Shown: positions 1 through 9,113 of the stretch, one piece after another
Layout of the letters: each line of letters begins with the position of its first letter
How positions within the stretch are numbered: position 1 is the first letter of the stretch
Origin: Ponticoccus alexandrii
GTDB taxonomy: Bacteria; Pseudomonadota; Alphaproteobacteria; Rhodobacterales; Rhodobacteraceae
NCBI RefSeq assembly: GCF_016806125.1
Contig: NZ_CP047166.1
Span: forward strand, 2,356,001 to 2,420,000
Reading direction: 5' to 3'
DNA: 64,000 nucleotides
The notes under the pieces: generated by a model
The model's input: only the letters and a program-made list of their open reading frames with translations
Database searches by the model: none
What the model was told of the DNA's origin: nothing
Made by a program: the position numbers and the translations under genes

Positions 1-70
1 AGCCGCAGACTTTCGGCGTGGGCGGATTCCCTCTCGCGCCTCTGACGCAGGCACCAGCAGGAGGCACCAA

Positions 71-1747
71 ATGGCAGACGCCGCCATTCACGGCCATGAG
101 CACGAGGACAACCGTGGGTTCTTCACCCGCTGGTTCATGTCCACGAACCACAAGGATATCGGTATCCTTTACCTGATCACCGCGGCCATCGCAGGCCTGA
201 TCTCGGTGATCTTTACCGTCTACATGCGTATGGAGCTGATGAACCCCGGGGTTCAGTACATGTGCATGGAGGGCATGCGCCTGTTCCCGACCGCGGTCGA
301 GAACTGCACGCCCAACGGCCACCTCTGGAACGTGCTGATCACCGGCCACGGCATCCTGATGATGTTCTTCGTGGTCATTCCCGCGCTGTTCGGCGGCTTC
401 GGCAACTACTTCATGCCGCTGCAGATCGGCGCGCCGGACATGGCCTTCCCGCGGATGAACAACCTGTCCTACTGGCTTTACGTCGCGGGCACCACGCTGG
501 CAATCTGCTCGGTCTTCGCGCCCGGCGGCAACGGTCAGCTGGGGTCTGGTGTGGGCTGGGTCCTCTATCCGCCGCTCTCGACCAACGAGGCCGGCATCTC
601 GATGGACCTCGCGATCTTTGCGGTGCACGTCTCGGGTGCCTCGTCGATCCTTGGCGCGATCAACATGATCACCACCTTCCTGAACATGCGCGCACCGGGC
701 ATGACGCTCTTCAAGGTTCCGCTGTTCTCGTGGTCGATCTTCGTCACCTCGTGGCTGATCCTGCTGTCGCTGCCCGTTCTGGCCGGCGCCATCACCATGC
801 TGCTGACCGACCGGAATTTCGGCACCACCTTCTTCCAGCCCTCGGGCGGCGGTGACCCGATCCTGTATCAGCACATCCTGTGGTTCTTCGGCCACCCGGA
901 AGTGTACATCGTGATCCTGCCCGGCTTCGGCATCATCAGCCACGTCATCGCGACCTTCGCGCGCAAGCCGATCTTCGGCTACCTGCCGATGGTCTGGGCG
1001 ATCATCGCCATCGGTGCTCTGGGCTTCGTCGTCTGGGCGCACCACATGTACACGGTCGGCATGTCCCTGACCCAGCAGAGCTACTTCATGCTGGCGACCA
1101 TGGTCATCGCGGTTCCGACGGGCGTGAAGATCTTCTCGTGGATCGCCACCATGTGGGGCGGCTCGATCGAGTTCAAGACGCCGATGCTCTGGGCCTTCGG
1201 CTTCCTCTTCCTCTTCACCGTGGGCGGCGTTACCGGCGTCGTGCTGAGCCAGGCCGGCGTCGACCGCGCCTATCACGACACCTACTACGTCGTGGCACAC
1301 TTCCACTACGTGATGAGCCTTGGCGCGGTCTTCGCCATCTTCGCGGGCATCTACTTCTACTTCCCCAAGATGACCGGCCGCATGTACAGTGAGGCGATGG
1401 GCAAGATCCACTTCTGGGCCTTCTTCATCGGCGCCAACCTGACCTTCTTCCCCCAGCACTTCCTGGGCCGTCAGGGCATGCCCCGCCGCTACATCGACTA
1501 CCCCGAGGCCTTCGCCTTCTGGAACTTCATCTCGTCCTGGGGTGCGCTGCTGTCCTTCGCATCGTTCCTGTTCTTCTTCTACATCGTCTTCCACGCGCTG
1601 ACGCGCGGCGCCAAGGCGACCGAGAACAACCCCTGGAACGAATATGCCGACACGCTGGAGTGGACCCTGCCCTCTCCGCCGCCGGAGCATACCTTCGAAA
1701 TCCTCCCCAAGCGTGAGGATTGGGACAAGTCGCCCGCCCACCACTAG
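71..1747 (+). CDS. ctaD: Cytochrome c oxidase subunit I (aa3-type)
   Basis: This 558-residue polytopic membrane protein is the catalytic subunit of the aa3-type terminal oxidase, which reduces O2 and pumps protons. All metal ligands are visible: His93 (in ITGHG) and His412 for heme a, His410 for heme a3, and His275, His324 and His325 for CuB, with Tyr279 in GHPEVY for the His-Tyr crosslink. Lys353 (K channel), Asp123 (D channel) and Glu277 are present. AGGAGG lies 8 nt before the ATG. No other cta gene is adjacent, so the gene appears monocistronic; a strong terminator follows at 1769. Identification is essentially certain from length and residues. Confidence 0.98.
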   Translation: MADAAIHGHEHEDNRGFFTRWFMSTNHKDIGILYLITAAIAGLISVIFTVYMRMELMNPGVQYMCMEGMRLFPTAVENCTPNGHLWNVLITGHGILMMFFVVIPALFGGFGNYFMPLQIGAPDMAFPRMNNLSYWLYVAGTTLAICSVFAPGGNGQLGSGVGWVLYPPLSTNEAGISMDLAIFAVHVSGASSILGAINMITTFLNMRAPGMTLFKVPLFSWSIFVTSWLILLSLPVLAGAITMLLTDRNFGTTFFQPSGGGDPILYQHILWFFGHPEVYIVILPGFGIISHVIATFARKPIFGYLPMVWAIIAIGALGFVVWAHHMYTVGMSLTQQSYFMLATMVIAVPTGVKIFSWIATMWGGSIEFKTPMLWAFGFLFLFTVGGVTGVVLSQAGVDRAYHDTYYVVAHFHYVMSLGAVFAIFAGIYFYFPKMTGRMYSEAMGKIHFWAFFIGANLTFFPQHFLGRQGMPRRYIDYPEAFAFWNFISSWGALLSFASFLFFFYIVFHALTRGAKATENNPWNEYADTLEWTLPSPPPEHTFEILPKREDWDKSPAHH

Positions 1748-1768
1748 GCGGCGCGGCCAAACAGACCG

Positions 1769-1795
1769 AAAGGCCCCGACACGTGCGGGGCCTTT
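1769..1795 (+). terminator. Rho-independent terminator of ctaD
   Basis: Perfect 10-bp stem (AAAGGCCCCG / CGGGGCCTTT) with a 7-nt loop, followed by CTTGTT. It lies 22 bp after the ctaD stop and before the next start, so the following gene is probably transcribed separately. Confidence 0.85.
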
Positions 1796-1814
1796 CTTGT
1801 TGAAGGGTGCGCCA

Positions 1815-2681
1815 ATGGCCACCCCGGACCACTGCAAGGAAGCCTTTGCCATGCAGGATTTCATCTCGATGACCGCGGACGACACGCTGGCGCGCCTGAA
1901 CGCGATGCCACGCCGCGCCGCCCGCCGGGCCATGCAGCGCCTGATCTACCGCAAGTCCAGCCGCCCTGCCGACCTGGCGCAACAGATGGCCCTGCTGCGG
2001 GCGCTGGCCCGGGCCGAGCCGCTGGACCGGTTCGGCCGGACCTATGCGCTGATTGCCTGCGCCCACAAGGCTTGCGAGACGGTGGATACCGATATGCTCG
2101 AAAGCATCGACGCCGAGCTGCACGAGACGCTGGACTGGGCGCGCGCCCTGCCCCAGCGCAACATCCTGCGCCGGGACGGCTTTCACCTGCGTTACTCGGT
2201 GCTGAACGTGCTGATCGGCAGCGCGCTTCTGCGCGACGCCGGGGATCTGCCCGCGCTGGCCGCCACGGCGCTGAGCGAGCTTGACCGTCTGTCACCGCGC
2301 CGCGCCTCGTCCTACCTGTTCAATTCCAGCAGCAACGTGGTGAAGACCGTCTGCCTTGCGGTGGCGCTGGCGCCCGGCAATGCGGCGCATGTGCACCAGC
2401 AGCTGCGCCGCCTGATCGACCTCAGCCTCGGCCTTGTGCACATCCACCAGATGATCGAACCGCTGACCCGGCGCTTCGGGCCACGGCGGCTGGAGGCGGT
2501 CTCTCCCTCCTCCGCCTACGCCGAGTTCGAAGCCACGCAGAAACGGCTCTTCCTGCTGGAAGATCTCTGCCGAAATCCCCAAGATGCAGCCATGCGGCAC
2601 CGCCTTGCCATGGCCTCGGTCGGCCGCAAGACCGAGGCCCAGACAGCCGCCATGATGGCAGCGCTGGATCGGCACCTGTAA
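1815..2681 (+). CDS. Hypothetical helical protein
   Basis: I do not recognise this 288-residue protein. It has no signal peptide or membrane segment and looks largely alpha-helical, rich in Ala, Leu and Arg, with alternating hydrophobic stretches. The start is chosen at 1815 because an earlier in-frame start would lie within ctaD and its terminator; an ATG at 1851 (MQDFISM) is an equally plausible start. It sits between ctaD and a DUF2244 gene on the same strand, 45 bp upstream of the latter. Base composition matches the neighbours. No function is proposed. Confidence 0.65.
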   Translation: MATPDHCKEAFAMQDFISMTADDTLARLNAMPRRAARRAMQRLIYRKSSRPADLAQQMALLRALARAEPLDRFGRTYALIACAHKACETVDTDMLESIDAELHETLDWARALPQRNILRRDGFHLRYSVLNVLIGSALLRDAGDLPALAATALSELDRLSPRRASSYLFNSSSNVVKTVCLAVALAPGNAAHVHQQLRRLIDLSLGLVHIHQMIEPLTRRFGPRRLEAVSPSSAYAEFEATQKRLFLLEDLCRNPQDAAMRHRLAMASVGRKTEAQTAAMMAALDRHL

Positions 2682-2726
2682 GCATCGCGAAACGGAAAAC
2701 CAGCCCCGAAGGCAGCGGACAGACCC

Positions 2727-3242
2727 ATGCCCTACCACTGGACAGACACCGGCCCCGACGCGCCACGCAGGCTGAGGCTCTGGCCGCACAACTCGCTATC
2801 GGCGCGCGGCTTCGCCATCATGGTACTGGGCTTCTTTCTCTTCGCATCGATCCCGCTCTACGGGCTGCTTGGCACGGTCCTTCTGTGGGGACTGCTGCCC
2901 TTCATGCTCGCGGCCACGGCGGGACTGTACTACGCGCTCCGGCGCAATGCCTTCGACCGGCGGATCGTCGAGGACCTGACCATCACCGCCGACCAGACAA
3001 CCCTGACCCACACCGATCCGCGCGGCGCGGTACAACGCTGGGAAGCGAAGACCTACTGGGTCAGCGTGGCGATGCACGAGACGGACGGCCCGGTGCCCTA
3101 TTACGTGACGCTCAAAGGTGCGGGGCGCGAGGTCGAGCTCGGCGCCTTCCTCTCGGAGGAGGAGCGCATCGCTCTTTATGACGAGCTGCTGCGCGCCTTC
3201 GCCGGGATCACCGCGCCCGAAGGATCGCCACCGGCCCCCTGA
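2727..3242 (+). CDS. DUF2244 family membrane protein
   Basis: The 171-residue protein has two adjacent hydrophobic segments at about residues 28-45 and 47-68, then a cytoplasmic beta-rich domain containing a WEAKTYWVSV segment and an LSEEERIALYDEL helix. That layout fits the DUF2244 family (integral membrane proteins of about 160 residues, common in Alphaproteobacteria and often near cytochrome oxidase genes). The biochemical role of the family is not established. Location about 1 kb from ctaD agrees with the usual neighbourhood. Confidence 0.75.
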   Translation: MPYHWTDTGPDAPRRLRLWPHNSLSARGFAIMVLGFFLFASIPLYGLLGTVLLWGLLPFMLAATAGLYYALRRNAFDRRIVEDLTITADQTTLTHTDPRGAVQRWEAKTYWVSVAMHETDGPVPYYVTLKGAGREVELGAFLSEEERIALYDELLRAFAGITAPEGSPPAP

Positions 3243-3387
3243 CCCTGCCCCATCCCCTTGATATTTCGGCGCTTCGCCGGACAGGCGCAGGATTGCCCTT
3301 GCATGCGTCCCGGCCTTCCGGCACCACCTGTCTGTCAACCGGGCCCCGTGCCTGGCCCGTCCATTCCGTTCAGGAGCCCGTGAAAGC

Positions 3388-4296
3388 ATGGCGCAGGCCC
3401 CCGCTACAGCCAAGACCCACCGCGCCGCGCTGATGCTGGCCGCCGCGCTCGGGCGCGCGGACTGGGCGCACTGGCTGAAACCGGTGCCCAGCGAAGCCGC
3501 AGCGCTGGAGCTGCGCGACGCGCTCTCGACCCGGGTGCCGCCGCTGCGCAAGCAGGTGGTCTTCCTGATCCCGCTGGTCGGCCCCGATCAGGTCGGCGAC
3601 TGGCAGGCGGTGACCGACCGGCTTCAGGCAACGCTGCACTGCATGCGCACGCAGGACGATCCGCACTGGCAGGCCGTGATCTGCTGTCAGGAGCCCCCGC
3701 CGCTGCCCGACGATCCGCGGATCAGTTTCCTGCCCTTCGACGATCCCGAGCCCGGCAACGACAAGTGGCGCAAGCTGGCGGCCCTGACCGGCCATCTTGA
3801 CCAGATCGCGTCCGCCCCCTGCTACGTCATGAGCTTCGACGCCGACGACCTGCTGCGGCAGGGAACGGTGCGCGAGATGCTGCGGCGGCAGGCACCGGGC
3901 GGCTATCTGGTGCAGGCGGGCTACGTGATGGACGATGCAACCGGGGTCATCGCGCTGGCCGATGCGCCGGACCTGAAACAGCCGATGCGCAAGCCCTTCT
4001 GGAAGCTCTGCGGGTCCTGCGCCGCGGTGGCCCATGACCCCGACCTGCCGCAAAGCGCCGCCTTCCTTCAGGCGATGACGCAGCACGAGCACCGGATGTT
4101 CCCCTACCTCGGCGCACTGGCGGGGCGTCCGCTTGCGCCGCTGTCGCAGCCCTCGGTGCTTTATGTGCTGAACCATGGCGAGAATTTCGGCGCGCGGCGC
4201 GGGCGGGTCGGCTTCAAGACCCGCTTCGTCGAGCGCTTCCGCATCGACGATCCCGATGCGCTTGCAGAGATCGCCGAAGGTTTCCCCGTTCCGTAG
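3388..4296 (+). CDS. GT-A-fold glycosyltransferase-like protein
   Basis: 302 residues, soluble, no signal peptide. A hydrophobic strand (VVFLIPLVGP, near residue 52) starts a nucleotide-sugar-binding-like fold, and YVMSFDADDLL (near 150) resembles the DXD metal-binding motif of family-2-like glycosyltransferases. The C-terminal part carries VLYVLNHGENFG and basic residues. Substrate cannot be read from sequence. The ATG follows AGGAG at a somewhat long spacing. It converges on yqeY with a gap of about 100 bp. Rhodobacteraceae carry many such proteins annotated only as hypothetical or glycosyltransferase. Confidence 0.6.
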   Translation: MAQAPATAKTHRAALMLAAALGRADWAHWLKPVPSEAAALELRDALSTRVPPLRKQVVFLIPLVGPDQVGDWQAVTDRLQATLHCMRTQDDPHWQAVICCQEPPPLPDDPRISFLPFDDPEPGNDKWRKLAALTGHLDQIASAPCYVMSFDADDLLRQGTVREMLRRQAPGGYLVQAGYVMDDATGVIALADAPDLKQPMRKPFWKLCGSCAAVAHDPDLPQSAAFLQAMTQHEHRMFPYLGALAGRPLAPLSQPSVLYVLNHGENFGARRGRVGFKTRFVERFRIDDPDALAEIAEGFPVP

Positions 4297-4398
4297 CTGG
4301 ATCTGTGCCCCCGGGCGGAGGCCCTGCGCTTTGGCGGGGGCCATCCGATGGATGAGGCAGCCCCCCATAATGTCACGCGGCGGGCAGGCCCGGGACCG

Positions 4399-4863
4399 TC
4401 AGCCCGCGGCGAGGCGATCCTTCACCCGGGCACCGACGGCGCCAAAGTCCATCTGGCCGGTGTACCTGGTCTTCAGCACGCCCATCACGCGACCCATGTC
4501 GCGGATCGACTCGGCACCGACCTCCGCCACCGCCGCCTTCACCGCCGCGTCGATTTCCGCCTCGTTCAGGGCCCGCGGCAGGAATTCCTCGATCACCCCG
4601 ATTTCGGCCATTTCCTGTTCGGCAAGATCCAGGCGACCGCTTTCCTCGTAGGTCTTGGCACTTTCGCGGCGCTGTTTGACCATCTTGCCAAGGATGCGCA
4701 GCACCTCGGCATCGTCCACGCCCGTCTCGTTGCCCTCGGCCCGGACCGCGATGTCGCGATCCTTGATGGCGGCGTTGATCAGGCGCAGGGTCGACAGGCG
4801 CCCCGCCTCGCGGTCCTTCATCGCCTGCTTGACCGCCGCGTTCACACGCTCTCGCAATTCCAT
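4399..4863 (-). CDS. yqeY: GatB/YqeY domain protein
   Basis: 154 residues starting at MELRERV, chosen because AAGG precedes this ATG with normal spacing; an ATG at 4884 is less likely. The sequence is a stand-alone YqeY domain (the tRNA-binding tail module of GatB): an N-terminal helical half with TLRLINAAIKDRDI and MVKQRRES, then a C-terminal half with DMGRVMGVLK. YqeY proteins are soluble and thought to bind tRNA or amidotransferase-related partners, without proven function. It is divergent from carA, an arrangement common in this family. Confidence 0.9.
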   Translation of the reverse strand: MELRERVNAAVKQAMKDREAGRLSTLRLINAAIKDRDIAVRAEGNETGVDDAEVLRILGKMVKQRRESAKTYEESGRLDLAEQEMAEIGVIEEFLPRALNEAEIDAAVKAAVAEVGAESIRDMGRVMGVLKTRYTGQMDFGAVGARVKDRLAAG

Positions 4864-4985
4864 GAGCCTTATCCCCAGTCTCATATCACAAGATTGGCAC
4901 CCTATACCGAAACCCGCCCTCGCGCAACCAAACCAAAAAGCGGCAAGCCTTTGAATTCATGGGACTTATCATTTGCGCCACCCCC

Positions 4986-5014
4986 TTGACCCCTGCTTCG
5001 CGCCGCCTTAGGTT
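4986..5014 (+). promoter_or_regulatory. Sigma-70-type promoter of carA
   Basis: TTGACC (4986-4991), a 17-nt spacer and TAGGTT (5009-5014), lying 35 bp before the carA ATG. The elements and spacing fit the housekeeping consensus; activity is inferred. Confidence 0.7.
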
Positions 5015-5048
5015 CCGCGCGATTTGCCCCCAGCCCCGGAGTATCCCC

Positions 5049-6194
5049 ATGCCCACGCCAGCGCCGACCGCCTGTCTAGCCCTTGCCGACGGCACCCTTT
5101 TCTATGGTCAGGGGTTCGGGGCCACCGGACAGACCACAGCCGAGCTGTGCTTCAACACCGCCATGTCCGGCTATCAGGAAATCATGACGGACCCGTCTTA
5201 CGCGGGCCAGATCGTGACCTTCACCTTTCCGCATGTGGGCAATGTCGGCGTGAACGCGGAAGACGACGAAACGCAGGATCCGGTGGCCGCGGGCATGGTG
5301 GTCAAATGGATGCCGACACAGTCCTCGAACTGGCGCGCCGCGCAGGAACTGGGCGACTGGCTGGCCGCGCGCGGGCGCATTGCCATCGGCGGCGTCGACA
5401 CCCGGCGCCTGACCCGGGCGATCCGCCAGTCCGGCGCACCGCATGTGGCGCTGGCCCATAACCCCGACGGCAACTTTGACATTGCCGCTCTGGTCGCCGC
5501 CGCACGCGGGTTCCCGGGTCTGACCGGGCTCGACCTCGCCAAGACCGTGACCTGCGCGCAAAGCTACAGCTGGGACGAGATGCGGTGGGCCTGGCCCGAG
5601 GGCTATCAGCGCCAGACCGAGGCGCGCCACAAGGTTGTGGCGATCGACTATGGCGCCAAGCGCAACATCCTGCGCTGCCTCGCCTCTGCCGGCTGCGAGG
5701 TCACGGTGCTGCCCGCCTCGGCCACCTATGACGAGGTCATGGCCCATGATCCGGCGGGCATCTTCCTGTCGAACGGCCCCGGCGACCCGGCGGCCACCGG
5801 TGAATACGCCGTGCCGATGATTCGCGACCTTCTGGATAAGACGCAGCTTCCGCTCTTCGGCATCTGCCTCGGCCACCAGATGCTGGGGCTGGCCCTTGGC
5901 GCGCGCACGATCAAGATGAACCACGGCCACCACGGCGCGAACCACCCGGTGAAGGACGTCGAGACCGGCAAGGTCGAGATCACCTCGATGAACCACGGCT
6001 TTGCGGTGGACAGCCAAAGCCTGCCCTCTGGCGTGGTCGAGACCCATGTCTCGCTTTTCGACGGCTCGAACTGCGGGATTCGCATGGCCGACCGCCCGGT
6101 CTTTTCCGTCCAGCACCACCCCGAGGCAAGCCCCGGACCGCAGGACAGTTTCTACCTCTTCGAACGCTTCGCCGCATCGATGGATGCCGCCTGA
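5049..6194 (+). CDS. carA: Carbamoyl-phosphate synthase small (glutaminase) subunit
   Basis: 381 residues. The protein hydrolyses glutamine and channels ammonia to CarB for carbamoyl phosphate, feeding arginine and pyrimidine synthesis. The N-terminal CPSase_sm_chain domain (about 8-140) carries the TAMSGYQEIMTDPSY signature; the class I glutamine amidotransferase domain (about 195-375) has the catalytic triad Cys273 (FGICLGHQ), His357 and Glu359 (HHPEAS). The ATG at 5049 is chosen because it has an upstream GGAG, follows a good promoter and gives the family length; upstream in-frame codons overlap that promoter. carB is not in the window. Confidence 0.97.
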   Translation: MPTPAPTACLALADGTLFYGQGFGATGQTTAELCFNTAMSGYQEIMTDPSYAGQIVTFTFPHVGNVGVNAEDDETQDPVAAGMVVKWMPTQSSNWRAAQELGDWLAARGRIAIGGVDTRRLTRAIRQSGAPHVALAHNPDGNFDIAALVAAARGFPGLTGLDLAKTVTCAQSYSWDEMRWAWPEGYQRQTEARHKVVAIDYGAKRNILRCLASAGCEVTVLPASATYDEVMAHDPAGIFLSNGPGDPAATGEYAVPMIRDLLDKTQLPLFGICLGHQMLGLALGARTIKMNHGHHGANHPVKDVETGKVEITSMNHGFAVDSQSLPSGVVETHVSLFDGSNCGIRMADRPVFSVQHHPEASPGPQDSFYLFERFAASMDAA

Positions 6195-6220
6195 ACAAAG
6201 CGGATCTCGGCAAATCTTAT

Positions 6221-6266
6221 CAAAAGGTTAACGGCGGGCAGGTTTTTGTCCGCCGTTAACCTTTTG
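6221..6266. repeat. Perfect 17-bp inverted repeat downstream of carA
   Basis: Arms CAAAAGGTTAACGGCGG (6221-6237) and its exact complement (6250-6266) are separated by 12 nt containing TTTTT. The hairpin may end the carA transcript, but no U-tract follows the second arm. It directly abuts the CtrA-like site before the next gene, so a regulatory role is also possible. Confidence 0.75.
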
Positions 6267-6269
6267 AGA

Positions 6270-6284
6270 TTAAGGAAAAATTAA
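6270..6284 (+). promoter_or_regulatory. CtrA-type binding site
   Basis: TTAA-GGAAAAA-TTAA matches the alphaproteobacterial CtrA consensus TTAA-N7-TTAA exactly. It lies 46 bp before the start of the glycosyltransferase gene, a usual promoter position. CtrA control is inferred. Confidence 0.6.
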
Positions 6285-6329
6285 GCAAAGGCGCGCCATA
6301 ACTCCAGTATCCGCAGTTATGGGGAACTG

Positions 6330-8225
6330 GTGATGACCCAGCACCGACTCCTTACGGCAGAGGCAAGGCGCGCGCAGGCCGTCGATCAGCGTGGTCAGCC
6401 TCTCAGTCACATCCTGATCGACGATGGTTCTGTCGCCGCCTCGGACATGCTGCGCGCCCTGGCAGAGGCGCAGCGGCTCGACCAGCCGGTTTCACACATC
6501 GTCGCCGCCGAATCGCTGGCCACGCCCGACCAGGTGCTTTCGGCGCAGGCGCGCAGCTACGGCGCCCTCGCCCTGCGCCGCGATCTGACGCCGCCCGATG
6601 CGGCGCTCGACGACCTCCTTTCGCCGGACTTCTGCCTGCGGCACGGGGTGATGCCCTGGATCCGGCTGGGCGACACGCTGGTTCTGGCCACCGCCCGCCC
6701 GGCAGAGTTTCCGGCGATCCTGACCAGGCTTCCTTCGGACATCGGCCCGGTGATGATGGCGCTGGCGACCGAGGCGGAGATCCATGCCGAAATCGCCAAG
6801 CGCCACGGTGCCGCCATGGCGCTGGAGGCCGCGCACCGCGTGGCCCCGGACGAAAGCTGCCGGGACCTTAACCAGTCCAGCCCGCGCCGGCGGGTGGCCG
6901 GTGGGCTGGTCGCCGCCGCCTTCGTCGCCCTGCTGGCCTGGCAGCCAACGGCGCTTTTTGCCGGTGCGCTCCTGCTGGCCCTGGGCTCCCTGATCGTTTC
7001 ACAGGGGCTGAAACTGGCGGCGCTGGTTGCCCTGCCCCGCCGCGCCGCCGTGGAACAGCCGGACCTGCCCGAGGTGCTGCCGACGGTGACGATCCTCGTG
7101 CCGCTTTTCCACGAGAAAGAGATCGCCGCCACGCTTGTCCGACGCCTGTCGCGGCTGACCTACCCCAAGGCGCTGCTGGACGTGGTGCTGGTGCTGGAAG
7201 CCGAGGACGAGATGACCCGCGCCACACTGACCCGCACCACCCTGCCGCCATGGATGCGCTGCGTCTTCGTCCCGCCGGGCGAAGTGACGACCAAGCCGCG
7301 CGCCCTGAATTACGCGCTGCGCTTCACCCGGGGCGAGATCGTCGGGATCTACGATGCCGAGGACGCGCCCGCCCCCGATCAGATCGACCGGATGGTGGCG
7401 GCCTTCGCGCAGGCGGCCCCGGATGTCGGCTGCCTTCAGGGCATCCTCGATTACTACAACCCGCGCGCCAACTGGCTGTCGCGCTGCTTCACCATCGAAT
7501 ACGCCAGTTGGTTCCGAGTCATGTTGCCCGGCCTCGCGCGGATGGGCTTTGCGGTGCCGCTGGGGGGCACGACGGTCTTCCTGAAGCGGTCCGTGCTCGA
7601 AGAGGTCGGCGGCTGGGACGCCCACAATGTGACCGAGGACGCGGACCTGGGTTTGCGCCTTGCCCGTTATGGATATCGCACGGAGCTTTTCGCCTCCGTC
7701 ACCCGCGAAGAGGCCAACAACCGCCTTTGGCCCTGGATCAAGCAACGCTCGCGCTGGCTGAAGGGCTACGGCATCACCTGGTGGGTGCACACGCGCCGCC
7801 CGGTCAGGCTTTGGCGCGACCTTGGGCCGAAGCGCTTCGTGGGGGTGCAGCTTCTGTTTCTTTGCACCCTCATGCAGTTTGCTTTCGCGCCGGTGCTCTG
7901 GTCTTTCTGGATGATCCTTCTCGGCCTGCCGCACCCGCTGGACGGGAATCTCACGCCCGAAGCGGTGTTCTGGCTGACGGGGGTCTTCCTCACCGCGGAA
8001 GGCGTCTCGATCCTGCTGGGGATCGCGGCGCTGGCGCGCAGCCCGCATGCGGGGCTGATGGGCTGGGTGCCGACGCTCTTCGCCTATTTTCCGCTGGGCA
8101 CGGTGGCGCTTTACAAGGCGCTCTGGGAAACGCTGCGCAGCCCCTTCTACTGGGACAAGACCATGCACGGCTGCTCGGCGCCCGACGTCCCCGGTGTCGA
8201 CCTGCCACCCGACAGGATTCTGTGA
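6330..8225 (+). CDS. Membrane family-2 glycosyltransferase with MshEN-like N-terminal domain
   Basis: 631 residues (GTG at 6330 or ATG at 6333, after GGGGA). Residues about 20-155 resemble the T2SS GspE/MshEN N-terminal fold, a family in which some members bind cyclic di-GMP. Two hydrophobic segments (about 190-232) follow, then a GT-A domain (252-480) with VTILVPLFHE, DAED (342-345), TEDADLG (435-441) and QRSRW (472-476), the signature set of processive polysaccharide synthases. Further membrane segments fill the C-terminus. Likely an inner-membrane exopolysaccharide synthase like XagB-type proteins. A CtrA box upstream suggests cell-cycle or lifestyle control. The sugar is unknown. Confidence 0.85.
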   Translation: MMTQHRLLTAEARRAQAVDQRGQPLSHILIDDGSVAASDMLRALAEAQRLDQPVSHIVAAESLATPDQVLSAQARSYGALALRRDLTPPDAALDDLLSPDFCLRHGVMPWIRLGDTLVLATARPAEFPAILTRLPSDIGPVMMALATEAEIHAEIAKRHGAAMALEAAHRVAPDESCRDLNQSSPRRRVAGGLVAAAFVALLAWQPTALFAGALLLALGSLIVSQGLKLAALVALPRRAAVEQPDLPEVLPTVTILVPLFHEKEIAATLVRRLSRLTYPKALLDVVLVLEAEDEMTRATLTRTTLPPWMRCVFVPPGEVTTKPRALNYALRFTRGEIVGIYDAEDAPAPDQIDRMVAAFAQAAPDVGCLQGILDYYNPRANWLSRCFTIEYASWFRVMLPGLARMGFAVPLGGTTVFLKRSVLEEVGGWDAHNVTEDADLGLRLARYGYRTELFASVTREEANNRLWPWIKQRSRWLKGYGITWWVHTRRPVRLWRDLGPKRFVGVQLLFLCTLMQFAFAPVLWSFWMILLGLPHPLDGNLTPEAVFWLTGVFLTAEGVSILLGIAALARSPHAGLMGWVPTLFAYFPLGTVALYKALWETLRSPFYWDKTMHGCSAPDVPGVDLPPDRIL

Positions 8226-8286
8226 ACGGTTTCATCCCCCCTGTCCACCTGCCGGACCCAGCAGCCAGCAGCAGAGCCGGCGCCGG

Positions 8287-8928
8287 TCAGACCTCGGCGG
8301 CATCCTGCTTCAGCCGCGTGACGAAGGCGACAGAGATGTGATCCCTCAGCGCGGTGTTCGCCGCCGCCTCGTCCCGGCAGGCGATGGCCTCGACGATGGC
8401 CAGATGCTCGGCCAGCGCGACTTCTCCGCGCCCCTGCGCCGCCAGCGAGGTCGTCGCCATCAGCGCCATGGACCGATAGACGAGATCCAGTTGCTGGACG
8501 AGAAACCGGTTATGCGATGCAAGGTGGATCTGCTTGTGGAAGCGCCGATTGGCCCGCGCCAGCGCGGGGGGATCGTTCAACAGCGCCCGGTCGTCGGCCA
8601 CCATGTCGCGCAGGACCCTGACCTCTTCCTCCGTGGCATGGCGGGCGGCCAGGCGCGCGGCCAGCCCCTCCAGCTCTGTGCGCACGGCGTAAAGCTCGGC
8701 CATCTGGTTGTGATCCAGAGAGGCCACGATCAGCGACCGCCCGTCCCGCGCCAGCAGCGATTGCGTCTCAAGCCGCTGAAGCGCCTCGCGGATCGGTGTG
8801 CGCGAGACCCCGAACCGATCCGCCAACTCGCTTTCCACAAGCCGGTCGCCGGGACGGTAGACACCGGAATCGATGGCGTCGAGGATCAGCGTATAGGCAT
8901 CCTTTTGCGGCGTTCTGCCCTGTGTCAT
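8287..8928 (-). CDS. GntR-family (FadR/FCD type) transcriptional regulator
   Basis: 213 residues from the ATG at 8928, which has AGGAGAGG upstream; ATG at 8955 lacks this. Residues about 10-70 form the winged helix-turn-helix (GDRLVESELADRFGVSRTPI, REALQRLE) and about 80-205 the all-helical FCD effector domain, including the metal-binding-type His residues of FRRFHKQIH-like helices. FCD regulators usually sense carboxylic acids. No catabolic operon adjoins it; the neighbours are a convergent glycosyltransferase and the divergent ubiH-like gene, so its target is unknown. Confidence 0.9.
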   Translation of the reverse strand: MTQGRTPQKDAYTLILDAIDSGVYRPGDRLVESELADRFGVSRTPIREALQRLETQSLLARDGRSLIVASLDHNQMAELYAVRTELEGLAARLAARHATEEEVRVLRDMVADDRALLNDPPALARANRRFHKQIHLASHNRFLVQQLDLVYRSMALMATTSLAAQGRGEVALAEHLAIVEAIACRDEAAANTALRDHISVAFVTRLKQDAAEV

Positions 8929-9113
8929 GACCCTCTCCTCCTGTCGTCGCGACACGATAGCCGTCCCGCAGAGTCATGTTCAAGCGGAAGCCCGCGCCGG
9001 ACCATCCCTCCCGGCCTGCCGCGACATTTCGCCCCTCGCAGCCAGCGACGCGAGTGATAGCTCCTTGAACGGGCACCGACGCATGTCGGCGCGACTCGGG
9101 CAGGAGAAGGACC

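Noticed and set aside
1644-1814. N-terminal extension of the hypothetical gene at 1815
   Set aside because: It would overlap the ctaD 3' end and its terminator; the extra residues are low-complexity.
6221-6266. 17-bp hairpin read as a standard terminator of carA
   Set aside because: No U-tract after the second arm on the plus strand; left as an inverted repeat of uncertain role.
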